Origin: Strigamia acuminata
Taxonomy: Eukaryota > Arthropoda > Chilopoda > Geophilomorpha > Linotaeniidae
Assembly (NCBI GenBank): GCA_949358305.1
Contig: OX442323.1
Location: 3,410,001-3,474,000, forward strand
Direction: 5' to 3'
Length of the DNA stretch: 64,000 nt
The notes beneath the pieces are model-generated. The model worked only from the letters and a program-made list of their open reading frames with translations, was not told where the DNA came from and searched no databases. Positions 63,656 through 64,000 of this stretch are shown piece after piece (within the stretch, counting starts at the first letter, position 1; every line of letters starts with the position of its first letter). The position numbers and the translations under genes were made by a program.

Positions 63656-64000
63656 GGCTAGTTCACATGGATGCGTTAACGCATGCGTTATCGCACCAAA
63701 GCTGCTTCGTCACATGCGTTGCATGTGAACGGGTATGCAGCGCCAACGCGCGTTGACTGAAGCGCGTTGTGATTTCGTGCGTCGTAACGCACAACGCACG
63801 AGTTGAAAATTTTCAACTTCAACGCAATAATGAGCTTGCGTTGCCACAATATCCCGCTAGGTGATACGGCGCTCCTACTTATCACCATACATTGTCAACA
63901 AAAATGGCTACAGCTACAAACAACCCCATATTCTTTTTTGTTTTGCCAAAACAATGTGAACATGTGAACGGGCATGCGTTGTTTGTTGCTGCGTTGACAA
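63656..64000 (+). mobile_element. MITE related to 33468-33942, cut by window end
   Basis: Starts AAGGCTAGTTCACATGGATG followed by CGTTAACGCATGCG, CACCAAAGCTGCTTCGTC and GTAACGCACAACGC, all shared with the 33-kb copy. It lacks the nested element found there. Confidence 0.65.

Larger units (their letters stand above)
50783..64000 (+). other. RDL intron (start) or downstream sequence, repeat-rich
   Basis: No RDL exon with the expected LTIT.SCPM or Cys-loop signature is recognised, so the intron probably exceeds 13 kb. It holds the listed MITEs and repeats. Stretches 52560-54060, 57150-57600, 58600-60100 and 61200-62500 show only AT-rich sequence with T runs. Confidence 0.5.

Overview
The window is animal nuclear DNA, AT-rich and packed with introns and small transposons. 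It most likely comes from an arthropod. It carries parts of two neurotransmitter-receptor genes, both on the + strand: an AMPA-type ionotropic glutamate receptor (4584-20791, ten exons, 5' end outside the window) and, about 23 kb downstream, an RDL-type GABA-gated chloride channel (43875-50782, first three exon positions, 3' end outside the window). From memory, the residues of the RDL exon at 50556-50782 look closest to mite/tick-type RDL subunits. Arthropod is fairly safe; chelicerate is only a guess.

Glutamate receptor. The exons encode 633 residues: the end of the amino-terminal domain, both ligand-binding lobes, the pore loop with its QQGCD motif, the SYTANLAAF gate helix, the last membrane helix and a short tail. 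All phases join correctly. The Q/R site is a genomic glutamine codon (CAA) and sits just upstream of a 62-bp intron. The 7.3-kb intron after the exon at 11377-11592 holds a complete-looking LTR retrotransposon in antisense orientation (13384-18711). It has two apparently identical 938-bp LTRs, a 4-bp target duplication, a candidate primer-binding site, a purine tract, and a single long gag gene with a zinc knuckle, but no pol.

RDL gene. The first exon encodes a signal peptide behind a GC-rich promoter/5'UTR zone (about 42770-43874). Exon 2 is followed by two alternative 68-bp versions of exon 3 (48559-48626 and 48859-48926), which start exactly 300 bp apart. They encode nearly the same 23 residues, and using both would shift the frame, so they form a mutually exclusive pair. 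Exon 4 ends at 50782. I find no further RDL exon in the remaining 13 kb.

The rest is non-coding. The 21-43 kb interval and the last 13 kb contain many nested inverted-repeat transposons. These include several families whose ends begin with TACCGTA or a variant, pogo-like elements with TA targets, hAT-like elements with 8-bp target duplications, a family with ends like AAGCTAGTTCACA, and long hairpins. There are two copies of a SINE with a 5S-rRNA-like head, four AT-rich minisatellite arrays, and a short scrap of a retrotransposon integrase C-terminus. Four sites match the full RFX X-box consensus, one in a glutamate-receptor intron, one 2.5 kb upstream of RDL and two in the RDL intron. A possible signal-peptide exon lies at 25882-25957.

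The pairing of an excitatory and an inhibitory receptor gene in the same orientation is notable. The sequence does not show whether they are co-regulated.
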